From positions 1 to 6,485 of the forward strand of contig CANJXD010000341.1 in the NCBI GenBank assembly GCA_947478535.1: a stretch of 6,485 nt of DNA, given 5' to 3'. Origin of the DNA: Acetobacteraceae bacterium (GTDB lineage: Bacteria; Pseudomonadota; Alphaproteobacteria; Acetobacterales; Acetobacteraceae). Below are positions 6,404-6,485 of this stretch, piece by piece; within the stretch, counting starts at the first letter, position 1, and each line of letters begins with the position of its first letter. Below the pieces are notes generated by a model. It did no database searches. It had not been told where the DNA came from and saw only the letters and a program-made list of their open reading frames with translations. The translations under genes were made by a program, and so were the position numbers.

Positions 6404-6485
6404 TCAGCCCTGGTGGGAGAACATCGGCCGGCCCGGCACCGGCACACGGGCCCGCAGGATCACACCCTCCTCGGACTCCGTGATG
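6404..6485 (-). CDS. C-terminal end of an unidentified upstream gene (partial)
   Basis: The minus strand from the right edge is open and ends at TGA (6406-6404). It encodes 26 residues ending VPVPGRPMFSHQG. I do not recognise the family from so short a tail. Support for it being real comes from position: it runs in the operon direction, ends 8 nt before the acyl-CoA ligase ATG, and this spacing would leave an otherwise unexplained gap. It probably belongs to the same transcript. Confidence 0.5.
   Translation of the reverse strand, partial: ITESEEGVILRARVPVPGRPMFSHQG

Overview
The window is about 70% GC by eye, densely coded, and shows no RNA genes, mobile elements, CRISPR arrays or long repeats. 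The mix of an orphan tripartite-tricarboxylate (Bug/TctC) binding protein, an NDP-forming acyl-CoA ligase, a crotonase and an SMP-30 lactonase is typical of metabolically versatile Alphaproteobacteria of the Acetobacteraceae (Roseomonas-like) type. Burkholderiales carry similar sets, so this assignment is an inference from gene content and codon style.

Layout. (1) Positions 1-683, minus strand: the N-terminal 227 residues of an SMP-30/gluconolactonase-type protein, running off the left edge. (2) Positions 684-742: a 59-bp divergent promoter region with a small inverted repeat that could be an operator. (3) Positions 743-1795, plus strand: a LacI-family repressor, the only plus-strand gene. 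(4) Positions 1790-1813: a perfect 7-bp stem-loop between convergent genes, with both stop codons inside its arms. (5) Positions 1808-6485, minus strand: a tight five-gene cluster. In transcription order it holds the last 26 codons of an unidentified gene, an ADP/NDP-forming acyl-CoA ligase (665 aa), a crotonase (277 aa), a metallophosphoesterase (248 aa) and a Bug-type periplasmic binding protein (323 aa). Gaps are 8 and 45 nt, and the last two junctions are 4-nt stop/start overlaps, so the cluster is very probably one operon whose promoter lies beyond the right edge.

How the genes may work together. The LacI protein most likely controls its own promoter and the divergent lactonase gene, a common arrangement for sugar or sugar-acid catabolism. 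The minus-strand operon reads as a carboxylic-acid module: a periplasmic protein that binds an organic acid, a ligase that makes its CoA thioester, and a crotonase that acts on the thioester. The phosphoesterase has no obvious place in such a pathway.

Three enzymes depart from textbook signatures. The crotonase lacks both catalytic glutamates of classical enoyl-CoA hydratase, the phosphoesterase has GHWD where GHxH is usual, and the ligase has a degenerate middle domain. I see no convincing wholly new system. The interest lies in these variant active sites and in the translational coupling of an odd gene set.
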